Of a stretch of DNA of 5,513 bases, positions 1 to 5,392 are shown in pieces. Made by a program: the position numbers and the translations under genes. A model generated the notes under the pieces. The model had not been told where the DNA came from and ran no database searches. It saw only the letters and a list, made by a program, of their open reading frames with translations. Numbering within the stretch: the first letter of the stretch is position 1; each line of letters begins with the position of its first letter. This DNA comes from Clostridia bacterium (GTDB lineage: Bacteria; Bacillota; Clostridia; UMGS1810): contig JAFYUA010000333.1 in NCBI GenBank assembly GCA_017549745.1, positions 1 to 5,513 of the forward strand, in the 5' to 3' direction.

Positions 1-252
1 GAGAAGTCTGCGTTCTCTCAGGGGGTCACGGTTGAAAATGTTGCCTTTTTCATATGGGCTTATGTGCATGCCTTTGAGCCACACTTCACCTTTTTCAATC
101 GAAGCATATGAATCCTTGATGTTCACCTGACCCAATCTGAGCGATTTAACCTCTGTGCCTGCAAGCTCTATGCCGCATTCATATTTTTCTTCTATGAAAT
201 AATCATGATAAGCTTTTTTGTTTTGGGATATTGTTTTGATGCTTTCACTCAT
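1..252 (-). CDS. smpB: SsrA-binding protein SmpB (5' part, runs off the left edge)
   Basis: SmpB binds tmRNA (SsrA) and brings it to stalled ribosomes for trans-translation. The first 84 codons are present; the family is usually about 150-160 residues, so roughly half is missing beyond the window edge. The visible protein reads MSESIKTISQNKKAYHDY, then an oligonucleotide-binding-fold segment with the family hallmarks ELAGTEVKSLR, DSYASI and HISPYEKGN, ending near DPLRERRLL. The start at 252 is preferred because GGTGAT (257-262) sits 4 bases upstream; two further in-frame ATG codons at 255 and 258 would only add one or two Met. The gene overlaps the 3' end of rnr by 8 bases, which suggests translational coupling. 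Family assignment is secure; only the exact start is open. Confidence 0.95.
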   Translation of the reverse strand, partial: MSESIKTISQNKKAYHDYFIEEKYECGIELAGTEVKSLRLGQVNIKDSYASIEKGEVWLKGMHISPYEKGNIFNRDPLRERRLL

Positions 253-2368
253 CATCATCACCGCTTTCTATTGTAAAATCGATTTCTCTGTACTTGCTGT
301 CTGCTCTTTTTACTTTTATTATGAGCTCATCACCGATGGCATAAGTCTTTGATGTGCGCTTGCCGATGAGGGTAAGCGTTTTTTCATCATATTCATAATA
401 ATCGTCATCAAGGTCTCTCATGGATATTAGCCCCTCAATTCCAAAATCTGTCTCTGCAAAAATGCCAAATGATGTAACCGAAGATATGGTAGCGTGAAAC
501 TTTTCGCCTATTTTTTGTGCCATATATTCGGCTTTTTTCATGTCGATAGCTTCGCGCTCTGCTTCCATTGCGTTTATCTCAGCTTCACTTGAGCTTTTTG
601 CCGCTTTTTTCACAAATCCCTCAAGAAATTTGTGACGGTTTGGAGTAAGACCATATTTTATATGCTCCTTGATAATCCTGTGTATGGCAAGGTCGGGATA
701 TCGTCTTATGGGTGAGGTAAAGTGGCAATAGTGTTCAAATGCCAAGCCAAAATGGCCGAGGTTTTCTTCGGAGTATTTGGCTTTCATGAGCGAGCGCAAC
801 ATAAATTTGCTTATCATAAGCTCTTTGCTGCTTCCTTTGACTTTTGACAGCATTTCAGCAAATGCACCAGGATGTGGATTGTCACGGTTTCCCTTGTATG
901 CAAATCCAAACTGCGCGGCAAATTTTGCAAAAGCATTGATTTTCTCGTGTGATGGCTTCTCGTGGACTCTGTAAATAAACGGAAGCTCGCTCCAATACAT
1001 ATCCTCCGCCACACACACATTTGCTGCAAGCATAAACTCTTCAATCAATGACTGCGCATCGTTTGCATATGCTTTATATGCATCCACCGCTTTTCCGTTT
1101 GAATCAAGAGTTATTTTCACCTCAGGAAAATCAAAATCTATGCTGCCTTTTGCCATTCTGTTTGATTTTAGCTTTAGTCTGAGTTCATTCATGGTGGCAA
1201 TGGTGTCTGAAAGCTCGGCATATTCCTCTTGCTTTTCTTTGTCACCTTTTATCATGGCATCAACAGTGTCATATGTCATTCGATATTTTGAATTTATTAC
1301 GCTCTGGGTGATTTTATGTCCCACAATTTTTCCGCTTGTGTCAAAATCCATAATGACCGACAATGCCAGCCTGTCACAATGCGGATTGAGACTGCATAAC
1401 CCATTTGACAAGTGAGTAGGGAGCATCGGCACCACAAAACCAGGCAGATACACGCTTGTACCTCTTTTTCTGGCTTCAATGTCGAGCGCACAATTTTCCG
1501 ACACATAATATGTCACATCGGCAATGTGCACGCCGAGTCTGTATCCGCAGGTGGTTTTTTCTATTTCCACAGCATCATCAAAATCTTTGGCATCTTCACC
1601 ATCAATGGTAAAAATCAAGTGGTCTCTGTAGTCCTCGCGCCCCTGGATTTCTTCATCATACACTCTGTCACCAAAAGCTACGGCAGAAAGCTCGACCTTG
1701 CTTGGGAATTCAGGGGTGAGACCATATTGCGCCATTATGCATTTAATGTCCACATCTTTTTCATATTCAAATCCGAGGATTTGCTCAATCACACCTGATG
1801 GGTTTTCGTTTTTCTCAGGCCATTTTGTTATTTTCACAACTACCTTTTGCCCATCTGCCTCGCTCCTGCAGTGCTTTTTGGCAATGTATATGTCTGACTG
1901 AAACGATTTGTTGTCAGCAGTTACAAATCCGAAATTTTTCCCCTGGGTGTATGTGCCGCTGATTCTTTGCATGCCATGTGCAAGCACTCTCACAACAGTA
2001 CCCTCACTGCATTTGTCACCCGATTTGATTTTGCGGGTTACTTTGAGCAGTACGATGTCTTTATCAAACGCGCCGTTGACCTTAGACGGATTCACAAAAT
2101 ATTTTTCGCCATCATCGGTGACAACGAAGCCATAGCCTTTTCCCTTGGAATAATAAGTACCCTTCAAAAAACCGCTGCCTTCAATGGGTTGATATTTATT
2201 TTTGAGGTTTTTATATATCTTTCCTTCTGCTTCAAGCTCATCCAAAATAGCTTTCAATTCCATGCGAGCATCTTTTGGCACGCAAAGAATGCTCATGATT
2301 TCTCTTGTGTTCATGGGCTTGTATTCATCTGATGATATAAAACTGAATATTTTTTCTTTTCTCGTCAT
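245..2368 (-). CDS. rnr: Ribonuclease R (RNB-family 3'-5' exoribonuclease)
   Basis: RNase R degrades structured RNA processively from the 3' end in the cytoplasm and, with SmpB/tmRNA, removes non-stop mRNA. The 707-residue product shows the expected order. A winged-helix-like N-terminus (about 1-60) is followed by two cold-shock-type OB domains (about 66-125 and 136-195). The RNB catalytic domain starts near 245 with REDYRD and TIDGEDAKDFDDAV; D256, D262, D264 and D265 are the metal-binding/catalytic aspartates. The conserved HFTSPIRRYPDL lies at about 549-560. A C-terminal S1 domain spans about 622-703 (ATISSVTSFGIFAE...GLI). The ATG at 2368 has GAGGA 3 bases upstream. The protein ends in SGDDDE and lacks the lysine-rich tail seen in E. 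coli RNase R. It is followed by, and overlaps, smpB, a common clostridial pairing. No frameshift or missing catalytic residue is seen. Confidence 0.97.
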   Translation of the reverse strand: MTRKEKIFSFISSDEYKPMNTREIMSILCVPKDARMELKAILDELEAEGKIYKNLKNKYQPIEGSGFLKGTYYSKGKGYGFVVTDDGEKYFVNPSKVNGAFDKDIVLLKVTRKIKSGDKCSEGTVVRVLAHGMQRISGTYTQGKNFGFVTADNKSFQSDIYIAKKHCRSEADGQKVVVKITKWPEKNENPSGVIEQILGFEYEKDVDIKCIMAQYGLTPEFPSKVELSAVAFGDRVYDEEIQGREDYRDHLIFTIDGEDAKDFDDAVEIEKTTCGYRLGVHIADVTYYVSENCALDIEARKRGTSVYLPGFVVPMLPTHLSNGLCSLNPHCDRLALSVIMDFDTSGKIVGHKITQSVINSKYRMTYDTVDAMIKGDKEKQEEYAELSDTIATMNELRLKLKSNRMAKGSIDFDFPEVKITLDSNGKAVDAYKAYANDAQSLIEEFMLAANVCVAEDMYWSELPFIYRVHEKPSHEKINAFAKFAAQFGFAYKGNRDNPHPGAFAEMLSKVKGSSKELMISKFMLRSLMKAKYSEENLGHFGLAFEHYCHFTSPIRRYPDLAIHRIIKEHIKYGLTPNRHKFLEGFVKKAAKSSSEAEINAMEAEREAIDMKKAEYMAQKIGEKFHATISSVTSFGIFAETDFGIEGLISMRDLDDDYYEYDEKTLTLIGKRTSKTYAIGDELIIKVKRADSKYREIDFTIESGDDDE

Positions 2369-2406
2369 ATGTCCTCACACATCTGGATTTTTAACTGAAC
2401 AAATAT

Positions 2407-2415
2407 AGTATACCA
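2407..2415 (-). promoter_or_regulatory. Extended -10 promoter of rnr-smpB
   Basis: On the minus strand the sequence TGGTATACT forms an extended -10 element (TGn plus TATACT). It would start transcription near 2400, leaving a leader of about 30 bases before the rnr ATG. No good -35 hexamer exists 16-18 bases upstream; the upstream DNA is runs of T and A that could act as an UP-like element. This is an inference from sequence only. Confidence 0.6.
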
Positions 2416-2463
2416 TAAATTTCAAAAAAAGATATATTTTTTTCAAAAAATTTTAAAACTTGC

Positions 2464-2491
2464 TTGAAAAAAAGACAATAGGTGGTATAAT
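2464..2491 (+). promoter_or_regulatory. Sigma-A-type promoter of the DUF1015 gene
   Basis: TTGAAA (2464-2469) is separated by 16 bases from a perfect TATAAT (2486-2491), which also carries the extended -10 TGG (2483-2485). Transcription would start near 2498, giving a leader of about 27 bases that holds little beyond the ribosome binding site GGAGG at 2513-2517, 7 bases before the ATG. It diverges from the rnr promoter across an A-tract-rich spacer. Confidence 0.8.
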
Positions 2492-2524
2492 AGGGGATAT
2501 ATTAAACATTTTGGAGGTTATTTT

Positions 2525-3775
2525 ATGACTTTTTTGCCTGCTGATATTTTGATTCCCGATATTGATGATAAAACTGCCTGGAGTGTTGTTGCGTGTGACC
2601 AATACACATCTGAACCCGAATACTGGGACGCAGTGGAAAAAAACACACAGGGTAAGGAGTCTGCTTATCATGTAGTTCTTCCCGAAATATACCTTGAAGA
2701 TGACAATGTAGATGCCAGAATCCGTGATATAAACGAAAATATGAAGTCCTATTGTAAGGGCACAGTCTTTAAAGAATTCAAAAATTCTTACATATACATT
2801 GAAAGAACACAGCGTAACGGCAAGGTTCGCCGCGGCATAGTGGGTATGGTTGACCTTGATGACTATGACTATACCAAGGGTTCAAAATCTGCTGTCAGAG
2901 CCACCGAGGGCACAGTCACAGAGCGCATTCCTCCCAGACTCAAGGTGAGAATGGATGCCTGCCTGGAGCTTCCTCATGTTATGCTTTTGATTGATGACAG
3001 AAAAAAATGCATCATAGAGCACATTGAGTCCAAAAAAAGTGAGCTTGAAGTGGTATATGATTTCGACCTCATGATGGATTCGGGTCATTTGACAGGCTGG
3101 CTTATAAATGATGAGCTTGCTGCCTATATTCAAAGTGAGCTTTCTCGTTTGGCTGACCTTGAAGCTTTCAATGCAAAATACGAAGTGAACGAAACTGCCC
3201 CCCTTGTGTTTGCAGTTGGTGACGGCAACCACTCTCTTGCTACTGCCAAAGAATATTATAATCATGCAAAAGCAAACGGCGGCGATGCCAAGCTTGCAAA
3301 ATATGCTCTTGTTGAGCTTGTCAATCTTCATGATGAGTCACTTGTTTTTGAGGCAATTCACCGAGTAATATTTGATGTTGATGTAGACCTTTTCAAAAAA
3401 GAACTCATGGAGCTTTGCACAGAGTCTGATTCAAAGGATGGTCAGAACTTCTGCTTTGTGACCGCCGCAGGTGAGTATAACCTCACCTTCAAAGCACCCA
3501 CCGCCAACCTCACAGTGGGCAGTGTGCAGAATTTCATAGATGATTTTATCTCTCGCAATGGCGGCAGAGTGGACTACATACACGGCGATGATGTAGTAAG
3601 GTCACTTTCTTCATCAGATAATGCATGTGGCATTTTGCTTGATTCTATGGATAAAAACGATTTGTTTAAAACAGTTATCGTAGACGGAGCACTTCCCCGA
3701 AAGACTTTTTCAATGGGCGATGCTTGTGACAAGCGCTTCTACACTGAAGCACGAGTTATCAATAATAACTTCTGA
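2525..3775 (+). CDS. DUF1015 family protein
   Basis: This is a full-length member (416 residues) of the DUF1015 family. I do not assign a biochemical function. Recognisable conserved blocks are ACDQYTSEPEYW (23-34), RRGIVGMVDL (102-111), RATEGTVTERIPPR (125-138), VMLLIDD (152-158), VGDGNHSLATAK (231-242) and NLHDESLVFEAIHR (267-280). The Asp/His-rich GDGNHS block looks like an active or ligand site. No signal peptide or membrane segment is visible, so it should be cytoplasmic. From general knowledge, relatives in Clostridia often lie beside serA/serC (serine biosynthesis); here the gene is alone, with its own promoter and a terminator 7 bases after its TGA. GGAGG 7 bases before the ATG supports the start. 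Family call is firm; role unknown. Confidence 0.9.
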   Translation: MTFLPADILIPDIDDKTAWSVVACDQYTSEPEYWDAVEKNTQGKESAYHVVLPEIYLEDDNVDARIRDINENMKSYCKGTVFKEFKNSYIYIERTQRNGKVRRGIVGMVDLDDYDYTKGSKSAVRATEGTVTERIPPRLKVRMDACLELPHVMLLIDDRKKCIIEHIESKKSELEVVYDFDLMMDSGHLTGWLINDELAAYIQSELSRLADLEAFNAKYEVNETAPLVFAVGDGNHSLATAKEYYNHAKANGGDAKLAKYALVELVNLHDESLVFEAIHRVIFDVDVDLFKKELMELCTESDSKDGQNFCFVTAAGEYNLTFKAPTANLTVGSVQNFIDDFISRNGGRVDYIHGDDVVRSLSSSDNACGILLDSMDKNDLFKTVIVDGALPRKTFSMGDACDKRFYTEARVINNNF

Positions 3776-3782
3776 AAATAAG

Positions 3783-3817
3783 GGACTGTCTCACTTTTTT
3801 AGTGAGACAGTCCTTTT
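3783..3817 (+). terminator. Rho-independent terminator between DUF1015 gene and convergent tadA
   Basis: A perfect 13-bp stem (GGACTGTCTCACT, 3783-3795, with AGTGAGACAGTCC, 3801-3813) encloses a five-T loop and is followed by TTTTCTTTT on the plus strand. It lies 7 bases after the DUF1015 stop codon. On the minus strand the hairpin is followed by CTTATTTTC, a weaker U-tract, so it probably also ends the ttcA-tadA transcript. The tadA stop codon lies at the loop edge. Confidence 0.9.
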
Positions 3818-4245
3818 CTTTTGGATTCAAAAAACTTTTTCATCATGCTTTTGCATTCATCTTCGCAAAAGCCATAATACACTTCGCATTTGTGCGGCAG
3901 CGTATTTGACAGGTCTGCCACAGACCCCATACATCCAGTCTTGGGCTCTTCACATCCGATGTACACTCTTTTTATCCGCGCGTTTGCTATAGCACCTGCG
4001 CACATTGCACACGGCTCCACCGTCACATACATCTCGCAGCCGTCGAGCACCTTTTCACCAGTTATCTTCATTGCAGCTCTGAGAGCATTCATTTCTGCAT
4101 GGCAGGTGCAATCTTTTTCTTTTTCACATGTGTTGTGGGATGTGGCTATGATAGCTCCGTCTTTCACTATGGCAGCGCCTATCGGCACTTCGTTTTCGTC
4201 ATATGCTTTTTGTGCTTCGCCAAGAGCGAGCTTCATATAGTTCAT
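3799..4245 (-). CDS. tadA: TadA-family tRNA adenosine deaminase (A34 to inosine)
   Basis: This is a zinc-dependent deaminase of the cytidine/deoxycytidylate deaminase fold. TadA converts A34 of tRNA-Arg(ACG) to inosine so that one tRNA reads several Arg codons. With the start at 4245 the product has 148 residues, normal for TadA. Zinc/catalytic motifs are CHAEMNAL (His49, Glu51) and PCAMCAG (Cys79, Cys82). EVPIGAAIV, the downstream KTGCMGSVADL and the C-terminal FFESKRK also fit TadA. The start is set by GAGGTG (4254-4259), 8 bases upstream; the reading frame is open for 12 more codons but the upstream ATG lies inside ttcA without a better site. ATG overlaps the ttcA stop as ATGA, so the pair should be translationally coupled. 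Odd: Cys replaces the usual Ala before HAE, and the protein has about eleven Cys. A paralogous nucleobase or nucleoside deaminase remains possible. Confidence 0.8.
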   Translation of the reverse strand: MNYMKLALGEAQKAYDENEVPIGAAIVKDGAIIATSHNTCEKEKDCTCHAEMNALRAAMKITGEKVLDGCEMYVTVEPCAMCAGAIANARIKRVYIGCEEPKTGCMGSVADLSNTLPHKCEVYYGFCEDECKSMMKKFFESKRKGLSH

Positions 4246-4970
4246 TTGTTTTTCACCTCGTGCACTTTCGAAGCAAAGCATTCGTGCTTTTCTATCGAAG
4301 CAAAAATGTTTTTTGCAAGATTTTTGTTTTCTTCAGACATTTCTTTTATAATGTTTTTTATCTTTTGCCTGTCTGTGTAGCCGTCGACAGGGCACACCTT
4401 TTTGGTAACAGGTATTGAGTTTCTTTTGCAACCTGCCGCCATAAGACCCTCGGGAACTGCCACCATTGGTCTTATGATGCATATGTTTTTGTCGTCATAG
4501 TCGGTCACAGGCTCGAAGCATTCTATTTTGCCGTTTTTAAAAATATTCATCAAAAGAGTTTCATTGGCATCTTCTCTGTTGTGGCCAAGGGCAATTTTGT
4601 TGTAGCCAAGCTTTTCGGCTGTGCTGCACAGGGCGGCACGCCTCATTCTGGCGCATAGTGAGCAGGGGCTTTTTTCTTTCATCTTGTCAAACACCACAGT
4701 TTTAATCACTGTTTTTTCAATGTGGCACTCAATTGCTTTGTCGCGGCAATATTTTTCCACTCCTGAAAAATCCGCCCCGTCAAAGCCAATGTCGATACAT
4801 ATTGCGCCCAGATCAAATTTTTGAGGGTAAAACTCTCTGAGTCGACTCAGCGCCTCAAGCATCACCATGCTGTCCTTGCCGCCCGATACTGCGGCAGCAA
4901 TCCTGTCACCGTCATTTATCATATTGTATTTTTGTATTGTACTTCGCATAATACTCAGAATGCGTTTCAT
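4242..4970 (-). CDS. ttcA: TtcA-family tRNA 2-thiolation protein (PP-loop ATPase)
   Basis: TtcA proteins activate the C32 carbonyl of certain tRNAs by adenylation and replace oxygen with sulfur, using an Fe-S cluster. The 242-residue product (start at 4970) has the N-type ATP pyrophosphatase P-loop SGGKDS at 29-34. It also has the TtcA-type pair CSLC (Cys103, Cys106) in CSLCARMRRAAL, ALGHNREDANETLLMN (about 127-142) and a later Cys193 in VCPVDGYTDRQK. These would be the three cluster-binding cysteines. It is shorter than E. coli TtcA (about 311), mainly at the C-terminus, as is usual for Firmicute relatives. The start at 4970 is chosen because AAGGA (4979-4983) lies 8 bases upstream; a longer frame from 5006 would start inside the terminator stem. 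The exact tRNA target (s2C32 or another thiolation) is not shown by sequence. It overlaps tadA by ATGA. Confidence 0.82.
   Translation of the reverse strand: MKRILSIMRSTIQKYNMINDGDRIAAAVSGGKDSMVMLEALSRLREFYPQKFDLGAICIDIGFDGADFSGVEKYCRDKAIECHIEKTVIKTVVFDKMKEKSPCSLCARMRRAALCSTAEKLGYNKIALGHNREDANETLLMNIFKNGKIECFEPVTDYDDKNICIIRPMVAVPEGLMAAGCKRNSIPVTKKVCPVDGYTDRQKIKNIIKEMSEENKNLAKNIFASIEKHECFASKVHEVKNK
4254..4259 (-). promoter_or_regulatory. Ribosome binding site deciding the tadA start
   Basis: GAGGTG on the minus strand lies within the end of ttcA, 8 bases before the tadA ATG at 4245. It selects this start over the in-frame ATG 36 bases upstream. Confidence 0.85.
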
Positions 4971-4978
4971 ATAAATCA

Positions 4979-4984
4979 TCCTTT
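4979..4984 (-). promoter_or_regulatory. Ribosome binding site deciding the ttcA start
   Basis: AAAGGA on the minus strand ends 8 bases before the ATG at 4970. It follows directly after the U-tract of the tRNA terminator, so the ttcA leader is very short if transcription starts locally. Confidence 0.8.
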
Positions 4985-4985
4985 G

Positions 4986-5020
4986 AATAAAACAAAAAAC
5001 GCACACCGAAGTGTGCGTTT
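4986..5020 (-). terminator. Rho-independent terminator of tRNA-Gly with UUCG tetraloop
   Basis: Read on the minus strand, a perfect 10-bp stem AAACGCACAC / GTGTGCGTTT closes on C(UUCG)G, an extra-stable tetraloop, and runs into TTTTTTGTTTTATT. It starts 6 bases after the tRNA 3' end. It stands between the tRNA gene and ttcA, so the downstream genes need read-through or their own start. Confidence 0.92.
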
Positions 5021-5026
5021 AGAAAA

Positions 5027-5098
5027 AGCGGAAGACGAGATTCGAACTCGCGACGTTCACCTTGGCAAGGTGACGCTCTACCACTGAGCCACTCCCGC
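5027..5098 (-). tRNA. tRNA-Gly (anticodon GCC)
   Basis: The 72-base minus-strand sequence folds as a full cloverleaf. It has a 7-bp acceptor stem (GCGGGAG/CTTCCGC, one G-U pair), a D arm GCTC-AGTGGTA-GAGC, an anticodon arm TCACC-TTGCCAA-GGTGA, a five-base variable loop and a T arm GCGAG-TTCGAAT-CTCGT. The anticodon GCC is at 5064-5066 and reads GGC/GGU glycine codons. The discriminator base is U73, as expected for bacterial tRNA-Gly. The 3' CCA is not encoded and must be added by tRNA nucleotidyltransferase. Position 32 is U, so this tRNA cannot receive 2-thiocytidine at 32. Confidence 0.97.
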
Positions 5099-5118
5099 AT
5101 AGCTTTGCTACGAGAGTT

Positions 5119-5147
5119 AGTATATCAGCTTTCGGTTTGTTTGTCAA
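5119..5147 (-). promoter_or_regulatory. Strong promoter of tRNA-Gly
   Basis: On the minus strand a perfect -35 TTGACA (5142-5147) and -10 TATACT (5119-5124) are separated by exactly 17 bases, with an extended -10 TGA (5125-5127). The start of transcription would fall near 5112, about 14 bases before the mature tRNA 5' end. This near-consensus promoter fits a stable RNA gene. Confidence 0.92.
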
Positions 5148-5170
5148 GCGTTTTTTTATTTTTGTATAAT
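5141..5170 (+). promoter_or_regulatory. Candidate upstream promoter of rpsB (P1)
   Basis: TTGTCA (5141-5146, one mismatch from TTGACA) is followed after 18 bases by a perfect TATAAT (5165-5170). Its -35 occupies the same bases as the -35 of the divergent tRNA-Gly promoter. Use of this site would give a leader of about 215 bases. The spacer contains a run of seven T. Confidence 0.55.
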
Positions 5171-5239
5171 TTAATCAGTATTGGCAAAAATATTGCAAAA
5201 CCTTTGTTAAAAATTTTTATGCGCAGTGAAAAATTTTCC

Positions 5240-5268
5240 TTGATTTTATACTTGGTTTGTGGTAAAAT
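5240..5268 (+). promoter_or_regulatory. Candidate proximal promoter of rpsB (P2)
   Basis: TTGATT (5240-5245) and TAAAAT (5263-5268) are 17 bases apart, and the -10 carries the extended TGG (5260-5262). Transcription would start near 5275, giving a leader of about 118 bases that begins just before the folded element at 5288-5363. Confidence 0.65.
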
Positions 5269-5287
5269 ATTATGCGGTAAATACACA

Positions 5288-5363
5288 CATATGCCGATGG
5301 CGGCGAGTTTGCAGCAGAAATCCGACATAGTTTTTGCTGTCTTGTTGTCAGATGACGCATATG
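5288..5363 (+). promoter_or_regulatory. Structured 5' leader of rpsB, candidate ribosomal-protein leader
   Basis: The RNA can form three stacked helices. The base helix is CATATGC (5288-5294) with GCATATG (5357-5363). The middle helix is 5298-5307 with 5341-5350, ten pairs of which four are G-U. After a three-U bulge (5308-5310), the apical helix is 5311-5320 with 5331-5340, ten pairs of which two are G-U, capped by the loop UCCGACAUAG. An asymmetric internal loop (5295-5297 and 5351-5356) joins base and middle helices. The G-U pairs fold on this strand only, which favours a plus-strand RNA. The structure ends 15 bases before the rpsB Shine-Dalgarno site. By analogy with ribosomal-protein leaders it may bind S2 for feedback control. 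That is inference. Confidence 0.55.
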
Positions 5364-5392
5364 GAGGGTAAAAAATTTGGAGGTGAATTAAT

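Noticed and set aside
1140..2332. Several plus-strand open frames of 67-128 codons inside rnr
   Set aside because: All are antisense to a fully conserved RNase R sequence, overlap one another, and lack ribosome binding sites or domain features.
2882..3331. Minus-strand open frame of 149 codons opposite the DUF1015 gene
   Set aside because: It lies wholly inside a convincing conserved gene, shows no recognisable domain and has low-complexity hydrophobic content typical of an antisense shadow.
4246..4281. N-terminal extension of TadA by 12 codons
   Set aside because: The ATG at 4245 has GAGGTG at 8 bases and forms the ATGA overlap with ttcA; the extension adds no family sequence.
4971..5006. 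N-terminal extension of TtcA by 12 codons
   Set aside because: The upstream ATG lies within the terminator stem and lacks a ribosome binding site; the ATG at 4970 has AAGGA at 8 bases.
4912..5100. Minus-strand open frame starting MREWLSGRASPCQGERREFES
   Set aside because: It is the translation of the tRNA-Gly gene and its terminator, a well-known kind of spurious protein.
5209..5238. Repeated AAAAATTTT blocks upstream of rpsB as a possible terminator or operator
   Set aside because: They are AT-only, have no GC stem or following U-tract, and are expected in such AT-rich spacer DNA.
5291..5371. 26-codon upstream open frame in the rpsB leader (MPMAASLQQ...), possible leader peptide
   Set aside because: No good Shine-Dalgarno site precedes it, its codons coincide with the predicted hairpin, and it has no run of regulatory codons. 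It is more likely chance, though not excluded.
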